Part shown: piece after piece, positions 19,884 to 28,764 of the stretch
Layout of the letters: every line of letters starts with the position of its first letter
Numbering within the stretch: position 1 is the stretch's first letter
Made by a program: the position numbers and the translations under genes
Notes under the pieces: generated by a model
The model's input: the letters and a program-made list of their open reading frames with translations, nothing else
What the model was told of the DNA's origin: nothing
Databases searched by the model: none
From: Hydrogenophaga sp. PBL-H3
GTDB lineage: Bacteria; Pseudomonadota; Gammaproteobacteria; Burkholderiales; Burkholderiaceae_C
Assembly: GCF_010104355.1 (NCBI RefSeq)
Contig: NZ_CP044972.1
Span: 3,844,001 to 3,908,000, forward strand
Reading direction: 5' to 3'
Length of the DNA: 64,000 bases

Positions 19884-20298
19884 GGATATTCCTTTGAAAT
19901 CAACCCCCTCTGCACCATCGAGCCCCACACCGGCGTGGTGGAGGTGCCCGAGCCGCGACAAGCGGGAACGTGCGGCAAACAGTGAGAACCGAGCCGGAGT
20001 TCGTCGAGTTTTTGAGGACTTGGTCCTCGTTTTGCCAGGGGGAAAGTGGTCGTGATTGTACTGATCAGCGAATCTTTGCTGCTCAATGGCGGCGCAGCGA
20101 CCAGCAGGCCCGTTTGACGCCCGCAAGATCGGGATCATGGGGCGTTTGTTCACAGGGCGCGCCCGTCAGTACTTGTCGGTGTCCGGTGCACGGCGCGACG
20201 CTTCGCCTGCACACGCTTTCCAACGGCCACGTGGCTTGGCGCGCGAATATGTTCTGAGCTACCATCAAACTTTTGTTTACAACACCGGAGGTGATTTG
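19884..20298. other. 415-bp gene-poor interval between ychF and a divergent small gene
   Basis: Apart from the 55-nt ychF-like fragment I find no convincing gene here; short frames lack ribosome sites and homology. A possible weak sigma-70 promoter for the next gene is TTGGCG (20236-20241) with TACCAT (20260-20265) at 18-bp spacing. Base composition is visibly less GC-rich than in neighbouring genes. Confidence 0.6.
19903..19957 (+). repeat. Inverted repeat arm B, ychF-like fragment in the ychF leader
   Basis: On the plus strand this segment reads [18 protein letters not shown], a slightly diverged copy of the YchF switch region, placed in opposite orientation just upstream of the ychF start. 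The ychF mRNA leader therefore contains antisense to its own coding region and could form a long stem enclosing the start codon. Confidence 0.85.
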
Positions 20299-20751
20299 AT
20301 GAGCAAGCACTCGACACTCGTGGCAATTGTGGCCATCGGCCTATCTGGAAGCGCCTTCGCTCAATCCTGCGCTTGCCCAGCCGGCACGGGAACACAACTG
20401 TCGAATCAAAACCAGATCAACGCTGTGCTGCTGGGCAACACCGTGTGTGTGGGCAGCGCTCCGACCTGGGATGCACAAGAACAGCACATTGGCGGGGGGG
20501 TGCTGAGGGATTTCAAACGTGGAGCCGGTGATCCAACGGATCCGACGGCGCAGATTGGCAACTGGGCCGTCACTGGCAGTGGGTCGAATGCGATCGTGAC
20601 CTACACCTATGGAGGCACTTCGTACTCCTACGGCGTTTGCAGCACCGGCACGAGCGCCGTGGCCAACCAGGCGGTCGGATTTTGCCCAGCGGCGCCAAGT
20701 CCGGGTACCGCCACGTCGGGCACGCTTCGCATTGGCGCCGTGGGCTGCTGA
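20299..20751 (+). CDS. Small exported Cys-containing protein of unknown function
   Basis: A 150-residue protein with a clear Sec signal peptide (MSKHSTLVAIVAIGLSGSAFAQ, cleavage after AFA). The mature part is rich in Gly, Ser and Thr, with Cys residues near its start (SCACP), in TVCVG, YGVCS and GFCPA, and at the C-terminus, which could form disulfides in the periplasm or outside the cell. A GGAGG ribosome site precedes the ATG. I recognise no family. Composition is less GC-rich than its neighbours, consistent with acquired or fast-evolving DNA. Confidence 0.75.
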   Translation: MSKHSTLVAIVAIGLSGSAFAQSCACPAGTGTQLSNQNQINAVLLGNTVCVGSAPTWDAQEQHIGGGVLRDFKRGAGDPTDPTAQIGNWAVTGSGSNAIVTYTYGGTSYSYGVCSTGTSAVANQAVGFCPAAPSPGTATSGTLRIGAVGC

Positions 20752-20889
20752 ATATCGCCAGGTTGGTCGCAGTTGAATGGCCATTTCAACGGCCAGTCAC
20801 TGGATCGCCATCGAAGCCCGTCGGTGGCGACGTGAATCAAGAAAGCACCAGGCTCTTGGATCAACCAGCACTCTAGAGACACAAGATCC

Positions 20890-21783
20890 TCAGTCAAAGC
20901 GCCAGTCGGCTCTGACCGACTGGCCCACGCGAAGCACCTGCCCATCACCCTCGATCACGATCGCGTTCATACCGAAAGTGATGGCGCCGTCGAGCCTCGG
21001 GTCCTGCCGGTAGGTCTGCAGCGTGTCGCCCACCACCGCGCTTGAAATGGCCGTGTTGGGGTCGATGTTGGGGATGGGGCAGCGGCCGCAGGGCTTCACC
21101 GGCTCGATCACGGCGGCGCCATCCAGGGTGTCGATGCGCAGCGCCCCCACGCGGTCCTCGTCGTGCGACTCCACACCACCCAGCACGACGTTGGGCCGGA
21201 AACGGCGCATGTCCACCGGCTCGTGGCCGGCGACAACCAAACGGGCGTTGAGGTCGGCCAGCGAGGCGCTGCTGGTGACCAGCAGACCAAAGCCGTCTGC
21301 AAACTGGGTGGTGGCCTCGCGTCCGCCGGTCCAGGCGGGATCGCAGGGACGCTTCACGTCGGGGTCGAAACGTGCCAGGCGCAGGCGCTTCAGATTCGCC
21401 GGTGCGTCTGGCCCCAGAAAATCGCTGAACCACTGGGCCGCCACATCACCCATGTCGTAAGCGTCCACCGCGTCGTCCCACACCCGCACCTTGAGCGGGT
21501 CTTCGGCAGCGTCCAGCGCCAGGTGCAGGGACAGCATGCCGGGCGCACGCAGCATCAGCTGGCCCATCTTGAACGACGGCTGGATCAGCGCCATGCGGGG
21601 CAATTCGCGCTGGCTGACGAATTCGCCCTCGGTATCCACCACCATCCAGGCGCGGTCGTACAGCAGACCGGTGTCGGTCAGCTCGGATTCGCGCACCTGG
21701 ATGCCGGCGCACGACTTGACCGGGTAGACCCAAAGTTCTTCGATGGTGGCCTGCACGGCGGTGGGGGTGGCGGCTGGGTTCAT
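20890..21783 (-). CDS. MOSC-domain protein (YcbX-like)
   Basis: A 297-residue protein with an N-terminal MOSC beta-barrel domain (IEELWVYPVKSCAGIQVRESELTDTGLLYDR) followed by the C-terminal MOSC domain. The latter carries the conserved Cys motif PCGRCPIPNIDPNT, which coordinates molybdenum cofactor in this family. YcbX-type enzymes reduce N-hydroxylated compounds; that activity is family knowledge, and specificity here is unknown. It diverges from the ubiquinone hydroxylase gene. Confidence 0.9.
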   Translation of the reverse strand: MNPAATPTAVQATIEELWVYPVKSCAGIQVRESELTDTGLLYDRAWMVVDTEGEFVSQRELPRMALIQPSFKMGQLMLRAPGMLSLHLALDAAEDPLKVRVWDDAVDAYDMGDVAAQWFSDFLGPDAPANLKRLRLARFDPDVKRPCDPAWTGGREATTQFADGFGLLVTSSASLADLNARLVVAGHEPVDMRRFRPNVVLGGVESHDEDRVGALRIDTLDGAAVIEPVKPCGRCPIPNIDPNTAISSAVVGDTLQTYRQDPRLDGAITFGMNAIVIEGDGQVLRVGQSVRADWRFD

Positions 21784-21883
21784 GGCGGGTTGTGCAGCAA
21801 GGTCGGGGGTGAAAAGCCGGGACGGCCCGCATGGGTTTGGCCCGTGGGAGGCCCGGATTGTGCCCTGCTCCTAAAATCCCTCT

Positions 21884-23047
21884 ATGAATGCAACACCCCC
21901 GCGAGCTGGTACCCCCCGGCGTTTTGATGTCGCCGTGCAGGGAGCGGGCGTGGTGGGTCAGACACTGGCCTTGTTGCTGGCACGCGATCGCCTGCGCGTG
22001 GCGCTGGTTGGCGGCCCCCGCGGCACCGACGCCCCCGACGTGCGCGCCTACGCCCTGAACAGCGCCTCGCGCGAATTGCTGCGCTCGGTACGCGCCTGGC
22101 CCGAGGCCGATGCCAACGACCAGCACGCCTCCCCCATCACCCCGGTGAGCGCCATGCAGGTCTGGGGCGACGACGGCGGCGAATTGAAGTTCTCGGCCAA
22201 CGACCAGGGCAGCGAGGCCCTCACCTGGATCGTGGACGTGCCCGCGCTGGAGCAGCGCCTGAGCGATGCCGTGGGATTTCAAGGCGGCATCGAACGCCTG
22301 ACCGAGACACCGGCTGCGGCCCTCACCGTGGTGTGCGAGGGCAAACGCAGCCAGACCCGCGAGCAGCTGGGCCTCGCGTTCGACGTGCGCCCCTACGCCC
22401 ACAAGGCGGTGGCAGCCCGGCTGCGCTGCGAGCGGCCTCACGGTGGCGTGGCGCGCCAGTGGTTTGCCCAGGGTGAAGTGATGGCTCTGCTGCCCCTGGG
22501 CGGAGCCGAGGGGAACTCGGTGGCGCTGGTGTGGTCTGTTCCAGCAGAGCAGGCCAACTTGTGGCTGCAATCCGATCCCTCCGTCCTGGCCCAGGCGGTG
22601 CAGGCGCGCAGCGCCAACACCCTGGGCACCCTGCACATGGAAAGTCCCGCCCAGGCCTGGCCCCTCGAACTCTCGCGCGCGCAGCGCTGGATCACCCGCA
22701 ACGCCACTGGTGGCGTTGCGCTGGCCGGCGATGCGGCGCATGCCATGCACCCGCTGGCGGGCCAGGGCCTCAACGTGGGCCTGGCCGATGCAGCCGAACT
22801 GGCCCGCGTGCTGCACGAACGCGAGTACTGGCGCGACCTCGGCGACCTCAAGCTGCTGCGCCGCTACGAGCGCGCGCGAGCCGCCGAGGTGGGCGCCATG
22901 GGCTGGATCACCGACGGTCTGTTTGGTCTCTTTGCCCACGATGACAGCCGCGTGCAGGCGCTGCGCAACTGGGGCCTGAACAGCTTCAACCGCAGTGGCC
23001 CCGTCAAGCGCTGGCTGGCGCGACAAGCCATGGGCCAGGCGGCCTGA
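21884..23047 (+). CDS. UbiH/UbiF/COQ6-family FAD monooxygenase
   Basis: A 387-residue flavoprotein hydroxylase of the ubiquinone biosynthesis family. The N-terminal dinucleotide fold is FDVAVQGAGVVGQTLALLLARD, and the second FAD motif is ALAGDAAHAMHPLAGQGLNVGLADAAEL. The ring position it hydroxylates (UbiH, UbiF, UbiI or UbiM type) cannot be decided by eye. It is 33 bases upstream of a dsbC-like gene. Confidence 0.9.
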   Translation: MNATPPRAGTPRRFDVAVQGAGVVGQTLALLLARDRLRVALVGGPRGTDAPDVRAYALNSASRELLRSVRAWPEADANDQHASPITPVSAMQVWGDDGGELKFSANDQGSEALTWIVDVPALEQRLSDAVGFQGGIERLTETPAAALTVVCEGKRSQTREQLGLAFDVRPYAHKAVAARLRCERPHGGVARQWFAQGEVMALLPLGGAEGNSVALVWSVPAEQANLWLQSDPSVLAQAVQARSANTLGTLHMESPAQAWPLELSRAQRWITRNATGGVALAGDAAHAMHPLAGQGLNVGLADAAELARVLHEREYWRDLGDLKLLRRYERARAAEVGAMGWITDGLFGLFAHDDSRVQALRNWGLNSFNRSGPVKRWLARQAMGQAA

Positions 23048-23080
23048 CCCCCTTTCCGATCACTTCAAAGCGCACCCAAG

Positions 23081-23782
23081 ATGAAATTCTTCAAGACCTT
23101 GTTGCTCGCGGCCCTGACCGCCCTGTCCCTGAGCGCGCTGGCGCAGGAGGCCACCATCCGCAAGAACCTCGCCGAGCGCCTGCCCAACCTGCCGTCGATC
23201 GACGAGGTCAGCAAGACGCCGATGCCGGGCGTCTTCGAGGTTCGCATCAACCAGAGTGACATCTTCTACACCGATGCCGAGGGCAACTACCTGATCCAGG
23301 GCGCCATGATCGACACCCGGGCCCGCGCCAACCTGACCGAACAGCGCCTGGAAAAACTCACCGCGCTGGCTTTCAAGGACTTGCCCATGAAAGACGCCTT
23401 CACCCTCGTGCGTGGCAACGGCAAACGCAAGATGGCGGTGTTTGAAGACCCCAACTGTGGCTACTGCAAACGCCTGCACCGCGAGTTCGCCAAGATCGAC
23501 AACGTGACGGTCCACGTCTTCCTCATCCCCGTGCTCGGCGACGATTCGGTCGACAAGGCCCGCCGCATCTGGTGCTCCAAGGACAAGGCCAAGACCTACA
23601 GCGACTGGATGGTGAACAGCCTGCCGCCCGCATCGGCCAGCTGCGACACCGCCGCCATCGAGCGCAACAGCCGCCTGGCCAGCAAGCACGGCATCAAGGG
23701 CACGCCCACCTTGATCTTCGTCAATGACACCCGGGTGCCGGGTTACATCACGGCCGACCGCATCGAAGACATGCTCAACTGA
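23081..23782 (+). CDS. dsbC: DsbC-family periplasmic disulfide isomerase
   Basis: A 233-residue secreted thioredoxin-fold protein. The signal peptide is MKFFKTLLLAALTALSLSALAQ, an N-terminal dimerization domain follows with DIFYTDAEGNYLIQGAMIDT, and then the catalytic FEDPNCGYCKRLHRE (CGYC active site) with cis-Pro in IKGTPTLIF. It should shuffle incorrect disulfides in periplasmic proteins. Its stop overlaps the next start by one base. Confidence 0.95.
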   Translation: MKFFKTLLLAALTALSLSALAQEATIRKNLAERLPNLPSIDEVSKTPMPGVFEVRINQSDIFYTDAEGNYLIQGAMIDTRARANLTEQRLEKLTALAFKDLPMKDAFTLVRGNGKRKMAVFEDPNCGYCKRLHREFAKIDNVTVHVFLIPVLGDDSVDKARRIWCSKDKAKTYSDWMVNSLPPASASCDTAAIERNSRLASKHGIKGTPTLIFVNDTRVPGYITADRIEDMLN

Positions 23783-24252
23783 TGCCGTCCAGCATGCCTT
23801 TGTCCGACGCCGGCGGCGAACCCCACAAGCACCCCCTCATCCACCGACTGGGCCATGCCGGCCTGATTCCCCTGGTGGGGCTGGCCCTCCTGGTCTGGCT
23901 GGTCACACCCGACCTGCAGTCCTGGGTGGCGCTGGCACTGGCGTCCTACGCTGCCCTCATCGCCTCCTTTCTCGGCGGCATCCACTGGGGCATCGGCTGG
24001 AGCCAGCTGACCCGTGCGCCCGACAGCAAGACCCACTTCCTGTGGGGCGTCATGCCCTCGCTGCTGGCCTGGCCGGGCCTGGTGATGCCGCCTCACTCGG
24101 GCCTGGCTTGGCTTGGCCTGGTGTTGATCGTCTGTTACCTGGTCGACCGCAAGCTCTATGCACAAGCCGGACTGGGCGCCTGGCTGCAGTTGCGTTTCCG
24201 GCTCTCCGCCGTGGCGGCGCTGAGTTGTTTCATCGGCGCAGGAGCCCTCTGA
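23782..24252 (+). CDS. DUF3429 inner-membrane protein
   Basis: A 156-residue protein with about five hydrophobic helices. The motif SFLGGIHWGIGW and WGVMPSLLAWPGL match the DUF3429 family, which has no known function. It is tightly packed between dsbC and the M61 peptidase with one-base overlaps on both sides, suggesting translational coupling. Confidence 0.85.
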   Translation: MPSSMPLSDAGGEPHKHPLIHRLGHAGLIPLVGLALLVWLVTPDLQSWVALALASYAALIASFLGGIHWGIGWSQLTRAPDSKTHFLWGVMPSLLAWPGLVMPPHSGLAWLGLVLIVCYLVDRKLYAQAGLGAWLQLRFRLSAVAALSCFIGAGAL

Positions 24253-26063
24253 TGCCCAAACGTCCCACCCCCGCCACCAGCGTGCGCTTCACCGTCTCGG
24301 TCCAGGACGCCAACGCCCACCTGTTTGCCGTCACGTTGCAGATCGAACATCCCGCGAAGAACCAGCGCATGGGCTTGCCGGTGTGGATCCCGGGCAGCTA
24401 CCTCGTGCGTGAGTTTTCCCAGCACCTGCAGAACCTGCAGGCCTGGCAAAACGGCCAGCCGGTGGCGATCAGGCAACTCGACAAGAACCACTGGCAGGCC
24501 GCAGCCGTGGCCGGCCAACCGCTGGAGCTGCAGTACGAGGTGTACGCGTTTGACGCCTCGGTGCGCACCGCTTTCCTGGACAGCACGCGCGGCTTCTTCA
24601 ACGCCACCAGCCTGTGCCTGCGGGTGACCGGGCAGGAAGACCTGCCCCATGCGCTGGAGATCGTGGCGGGCGCCTCGACGCAAGGCTGGAACCTCGTCAC
24701 CGGGCTGCCCGCCCACAGCGTGGACGCCGCCGGTTTTGGCCACTACCGCGCCGACAACTACGACGAGCTGGCCGACTGCCCGGTGGACATGGGCCGCTTC
24801 TGGAACGGCCGCTTCACCGCTGGTGGCGTGGAACACCGCTTCGTCATCAGCGGCGCTGGCGCCTGGCTCGATGGCGAGCGCCTGATCGAAGACACACGGC
24901 GCATCTGCGAAGCGCAGATCGCTTTCTGGCATGGGGATGGCGCCCCTCCGTTTTCCAGCTACGTGTTCATGCTGCACGCCAGCGCTGACGGCTACGGCGG
25001 GCTGGAGCACCGCAACTCCACAGCGCTCATCTGCCAACGCGCCGACCTGCCCCGGCTGCGTTCCTCCAGCAGTGAGAAACCCGCCGCGCTCAAGGCCACC
25101 GACGGATACACCACCCTGCTGGGCCTCATCAGCCACGAGTATTTCCACACCTGGAACGTCAAGCGCCTGCGCCCCGCCGAGTTCAAGCGCTACGACTACA
25201 CCGCCGAGAACTACACCGAACTGCTCTGGTTCTTCGAGGGCTTCACCAGCTACTACGACGACCTGATCCTGCGCCGCGCCGGTCTCATCGACGACACAGC
25301 CTACCTGCAGCTGGTCGCCAAGACAATCAACCAGGTGCAACAGACGCCGGGTCGCCACCTGCAGAGCGTGGCGCAAGCCAGTTTTGATGCGTGGGTGAAG
25401 TACTACCGCATGAACGAGAACACGCCCAACGCGACGGTGAGCTACTACACCAAGGGCTCGCTGGTGGCGCTGTGCCTGGACCTCACGCTGCGTGCTGAAG
25501 GCCACACCACGCTGGACGCCGTGATGCGCGAACTCTGGCAGCGCTGTCAGGGTGGCCCGATGCGCCAGGCCGATCTGCTGCGCGCCCTCAAGCGCCTGGG
25601 CAAGCGCAGTTTCGAAGGCGAGATCGCCGCCTGGGTGCACAGCACGGCCGATCTGCCCCTGATGAGCCTGCTGCAGGGCCAAGGCACGAAAGTCTCGCAC
25701 GACAAGGCACCACTGGCCCAGCAACTGGGCTTGCGCGTGGCCGAATCGGGCGGCAGCGTGCAGATCAAGACCGTGCTGCGCGGGGGCACGGCCGAGGCGG
25801 CCGGCATGGCCGCTGGTGACGAGTGGCTGGGCCTGGAACTGGCAGCGGTGCGTCGAGGTGGCACGCCCGAGGCCTGGCGCATTCACAAACTCGACGACGT
25901 GACCATGCTGCGCGGCCAGCGCCCGCGCATCACCGCACTGGTCTCGCGCGACAACCGCCTGCTCAAGTGCCCGCTGGACTGGCCCACCGAAACCCAGGCC
26001 GTCAAGCTCGCGGTGGGCGACGCGGCCAGGCTGGACGCCTGGCTTTCGCACTCGCCCACCTGA
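24252..26063 (+). CDS. M61-family metallopeptidase with PDZ domain
   Basis: A 603-residue glycyl-aminopeptidase-like enzyme. The zinc site is HEYFHTWNVKRLRP (HExxH) with the downstream glutamate in LWFFEGFTSYYDDL, and the family motif GGLEHRNS precedes it. A C-terminal PDZ domain lies around VLRGGTAEAAGMAAGDEWLGL. No signal peptide is evident at the chosen start (MPKRPTPATS, 24252), which overlaps the previous stop. A longer upstream frame is only an artefact. Confidence 0.93.
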   Translation: MPKRPTPATSVRFTVSVQDANAHLFAVTLQIEHPAKNQRMGLPVWIPGSYLVREFSQHLQNLQAWQNGQPVAIRQLDKNHWQAAAVAGQPLELQYEVYAFDASVRTAFLDSTRGFFNATSLCLRVTGQEDLPHALEIVAGASTQGWNLVTGLPAHSVDAAGFGHYRADNYDELADCPVDMGRFWNGRFTAGGVEHRFVISGAGAWLDGERLIEDTRRICEAQIAFWHGDGAPPFSSYVFMLHASADGYGGLEHRNSTALICQRADLPRLRSSSSEKPAALKATDGYTTLLGLISHEYFHTWNVKRLRPAEFKRYDYTAENYTELLWFFEGFTSYYDDLILRRAGLIDDTAYLQLVAKTINQVQQTPGRHLQSVAQASFDAWVKYYRMNENTPNATVSYYTKGSLVALCLDLTLRAEGHTTLDAVMRELWQRCQGGPMRQADLLRALKRLGKRSFEGEIAAWVHSTADLPLMSLLQGQGTKVSHDKAPLAQQLGLRVAESGGSVQIKTVLRGGTAEAAGMAAGDEWLGLELAAVRRGGTPEAWRIHKLDDVTMLRGQRPRITALVSRDNRLLKCPLDWPTETQAVKLAVGDAARLDAWLSHSPT

Positions 26064-26074
26064 GCCGGGCGGCT

Positions 26075-27376
26075 TCAGGCTGCGGGTTGACGAAGATCCA
26101 CCACCCGTTTGGCCTTGCCCTGGCTGCGCTCCACACCGCCTTCGGGCTTGAGTTCCACGGCCACGCTGCTGCCCACGTACACCTTGATCTCGTGCTGCAG
26201 CTGCTTGGCCGCGGCGCGCGCCTCAAGGCTCTCCGGTGAGAGACCCGCGCGTGTTTCCACCACCACGGTGAGGTTGTCCATCGGGCCTTCGCGCGTGAGC
26301 ACGCACTGGTAGTGCGCGCTGAGCTCGGGGCGCTTCAAGATCAGTTCTTCGATCTGCGTGGGAAACACGTTGACGCCGCGCACGATCATCATGTCGTCGC
26401 TGCGCCCGGTGATCTTTTCCATGCGGCGCATGGTGCGCGCGGTGCCCGGGAGCAGGCGCGTGAGGTCGCGCGTGCGGTAGCGGATGATGGGCAGCGCTTC
26501 CTTGGTCAGGCTGGTGAACACCAGCTCGCCCATCTCGCCGTCGGCCACCGGTTCGCCGGTCTCGGGGTCGATGATCTCGGGGTAGAAGTGGTCTTCCCAG
26601 ATGGTCGGTCCGTCCTTGGTTTCCACGCACTCGTTGGCCACGCCCGGGCCCATCACCTCCGAGAGGCCATAGATGTCGACCGCATCGATCCCCATGCGGG
26701 CTTCGATCGCCACGCGCATGTCGTTGGTCCAGGGCTCGGCGCCGAAGATGCCGATGCGCATGCTGCTCTGGCGCGGATCGATCCCCTGGCGCTCGAATTC
26801 ATCCGCAATGGCCAGCATGTAGCTCGGCGTGACCATGATGATGTCGGGTTTGAAGTCCTGGATCAGCTGGACCTGGCGCTCGGTCTGGCCACCACCGAAC
26901 GGCACCACGGTGAGCCCGAGCTTTTCGGCGCCGTAGTGCGCACCCAGCCCGCCGGTGAAGAGGCCATAGCCATAGCTCACGTGCACCAGATCACCCGGCC
27001 GCGCGCCGCTGGCGCGGATGCTGCGCGCCACCACCGTGGCCCAGGTGTCGATGTCTTTCAGCGTGTAGCCCACCACCGTGGGCTTGCCGGTGGTGCCGCT
27101 GCTGGCGTGGATGCGCGCGCACTGTTCACGCGGCACGGCGAACATGCCGAACGGATAGCTGTCGCGCAGGTCCTTCTTGGTGGTGAAGGGAAACTTCGCC
27201 AGGTCGGCCAGGCTGCGGCAGTCGTCCGGGTGCACGCCCGCCGCGTCGAACTTGGCGCGGTAAACGGGTGAGTTCGTGTAAGCGTGGCGCAGCGTGGCCT
27301 GCAGGCGCTTGAGCTGCAAGGCACGCAGCTCGTCGATGCTGGCTTTCTCGATCGGCTCAAGTGCAAAGGCTTTCAT
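26075..27376 (-). CDS. paaK: Phenylacetate-CoA ligase
   Basis: A 433-residue acyl-adenylate ligase that activates phenylacetate to phenylacetyl-CoA. The phosphate loop is HASSGTTGKPTVVGYT, with YGLSEVMGPGVA and the C-terminal hinge RTMRRMEKITGRSDDMMIVRGVNVFP. The ATG at 27376 is preferred over the one two codons earlier because AAGGA lies five bases before it, and it overlaps the paaI stop. It is the last gene of a paaG-paaI-paaK unit. Confidence 0.97.
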   Translation of the reverse strand: MKAFALEPIEKASIDELRALQLKRLQATLRHAYTNSPVYRAKFDAAGVHPDDCRSLADLAKFPFTTKKDLRDSYPFGMFAVPREQCARIHASSGTTGKPTVVGYTLKDIDTWATVVARSIRASGARPGDLVHVSYGYGLFTGGLGAHYGAEKLGLTVVPFGGGQTERQVQLIQDFKPDIIMVTPSYMLAIADEFERQGIDPRQSSMRIGIFGAEPWTNDMRVAIEARMGIDAVDIYGLSEVMGPGVANECVETKDGPTIWEDHFYPEIIDPETGEPVADGEMGELVFTSLTKEALPIIRYRTRDLTRLLPGTARTMRRMEKITGRSDDMMIVRGVNVFPTQIEELILKRPELSAHYQCVLTREGPMDNLTVVVETRAGLSPESLEARAAAKQLQHEIKVYVGSSVAVELKPEGGVERSQGKAKRVVDLRQPAA

Positions 27377-27816
27377 GGGCATCCTTCTTCGGGAAACACC
27401 GTCCCGGGAATCTGCGCGCTCTTGCCGCGAAACATGGCCACCACCTCGCCGCGCTGGTTGCTCACCTGCATGTCGTAGATGCCGTGGCGGCCCGAGAGCG
27501 TTTGTTCCACGCCCTCGCAGGTGAGCACGTCGCCCGCGTGCGCCGGGCGCAGGAACTCGATGCTGCAGCCCGCGGCCACCGCGTTTTTGTTGTGGCTGTT
27601 GCAGGCAAAGGCAAAGGTGGAATCGGCCAGTGTGAAGATGAAGCCACCGTGGCAGATCTGGTGGCCGTTGAGGTGCAGCGGCTGCACCGCCATGCGGATG
27701 CTGGCGCGACCCGGCTCGCAACTCAGCAGCTCCATGCCCATGGTGTCCTTGCTGGCGGTGTCGACCGCGAACATCGTCTGACCGACTTTGGCGGCTCGTT
27801 CGTGGGGACTCATCAT
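27373..27816 (-). CDS. paaI: Hydroxyphenylacetyl-CoA thioesterase PaaI
   Basis: A 147-residue hotdog-fold thioesterase. The PaaI signature HLNGHQICHGGFIFTLADSTFAFACNSHN contains the catalytic Asp/Ser region, and AGCSIEFLRPAHAGDVL follows. It releases CoA from stalled ring-hydroxylated intermediates of phenylacetate catabolism. ATGA overlaps occur on both sides with paaG and paaK. Confidence 0.95.
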   Translation of the reverse strand: MMSPHERAAKVGQTMFAVDTASKDTMGMELLSCEPGRASIRMAVQPLHLNGHQICHGGFIFTLADSTFAFACNSHNKNAVAAGCSIEFLRPAHAGDVLTCEGVEQTLSGRHGIYDMQVSNQRGEVVAMFRGKSAQIPGTVFPEEGCP

Positions 27817-28607
27817 TCCCCCTTGAAACGCGCTGGGCGCTTTTCGCGAAACGCCATCACGCCTTCGATGTAATCGTGCGTCTTGCCCAGCGCCGACTGC
27901 GTGTCGCGTTCCACATCGAGCTGCTGGCTCAAGGTGCGTGTGGAAGCGTCGCGCAGCAGTGCGCGCGTGGCCACCAGCGCCCGGGTCGGCATGGCGGCCA
28001 GTTTCAGCGCCAGGGCCATCGAGCTGCCCAGGCAGTCATCGGCCACGTCCCAGATCATTCCCCACTCCTTCGCCTGAGTGGCCGGCAGTTTGTCGCCGGT
28101 CAAGGCCAGCGCCATGGCGCGCGCCAGCCCCAGGCGTTCCACCAGCAGCCAGCTGCCGCCGGCGTCGGGCACCAGCCCGATCTTGCTGAAGGCCTGGATG
28201 AAGCTGGCACCGGTGGCGGCGATCGCGATGTCGCAGCACATGGCCAGCGACGCACCCGCGCCCGCCGCCACGCCGTTGACCGCCGCGATGGTGGGCATGC
28301 GCAAGCCCTGCAGGCGCCGCGCGGTCGGGTTGAACGCCTGCTCGATCACCGGGCCGGGGTCGGCGCGCTGCGCCAGATCGGGCCCGGGCTCGAAGTCGAA
28401 CTCGGCCAGGTCGGCCCCGGCGCAAAAGCCCCGCCCCGCACCCGTGATCACCAACGCACGCACCTCCGGGTTGGCTTCGGCCCGGTCCAGCGCGGCCCAC
28501 AGCTCGCGGTGCATCTGGCGGGTGAAACTGTTGAGCGCATCGGGCCGGTTGAGCGTGACCAGGGCCACGGCCCCACGCTCTTCATACAAGACGGTGGCTT
28601 CAGACAT
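27813..28607 (-). CDS. paaG: Enoyl-CoA hydratase/isomerase PaaG (ring 1,2-epoxyphenylacetyl-CoA isomerase)
   Basis: A 264-residue crotonase-fold protein. The oxyanion-hole segments are GAGRGFCAGADLAEF and NGVAAGAGASLAMCCDIAIAA. The PDAGGSWLL motif carries the Asp characteristic of PaaG isomerases instead of the hydratase glutamate pair. The start at 28607 (MSEATVLYEE) avoids an upstream extension into the operator. It is the first gene of the minus-strand paa unit. Confidence 0.93.
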   Translation of the reverse strand: MSEATVLYEERGAVALVTLNRPDALNSFTRQMHRELWAALDRAEANPEVRALVITGAGRGFCAGADLAEFDFEPGPDLAQRADPGPVIEQAFNPTARRLQGLRMPTIAAVNGVAAGAGASLAMCCDIAIAATGASFIQAFSKIGLVPDAGGSWLLVERLGLARAMALALTGDKLPATQAKEWGMIWDVADDCLGSSMALALKLAAMPTRALVATRALLRDASTRTLSQQLDVERDTQSALGKTHDYIEGVMAFREKRPARFKGE

Positions 28608-28670
28608 GGCAGGGGGTCTCCTCGGCTGGCGGTGGGTGTTCGGCGGGATGGATCGGCGGTGCAATTTACC

Positions 28671-28696
28671 ATTAACCAACCAATCGGTCGGTTAAT
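28671..28696. promoter_or_regulatory. TetR/PaaR-like operator between divergent paa genes
   Basis: An imperfect 26-bp inverted repeat with outer arms ATTAACC and GGTTAAT and inner ACC/GGT blocks; 22 of 26 positions are symmetric. It lies between the paaG unit and the divergent enoyl-CoA hydratase gene. Spaced ACC-ACC/GGT-GGT repeats are typical operators of TetR-family PaaR repressors of phenylacetate genes in betaproteobacteria, relieved by phenylacetyl-CoA. The repressor gene itself is not in the window. Confidence 0.75.
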
Positions 28697-28764
28697 GTTT
28701 TCCCTTGGTACCGGCCGCTATAGTGGACAGCTTTCCAACCAACACCGACCCCCGAGGAGACCCC

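Noticed and set aside
19884-20153. N-terminal extension of YchF by 90 residues
   Set aside because: The extension reads through the inverted ychF-like fragment; canonical YchF begins [16 protein letters not shown] at 19883.
23724-24251. N-terminal extension of the M61 peptidase across the DUF3429 gene
   Set aside because: The sequence is an out-of-frame shadow of dsbC and the DUF3429 gene; the ATG at 24252 overlaps the preceding stop as expected for a coupled gene.
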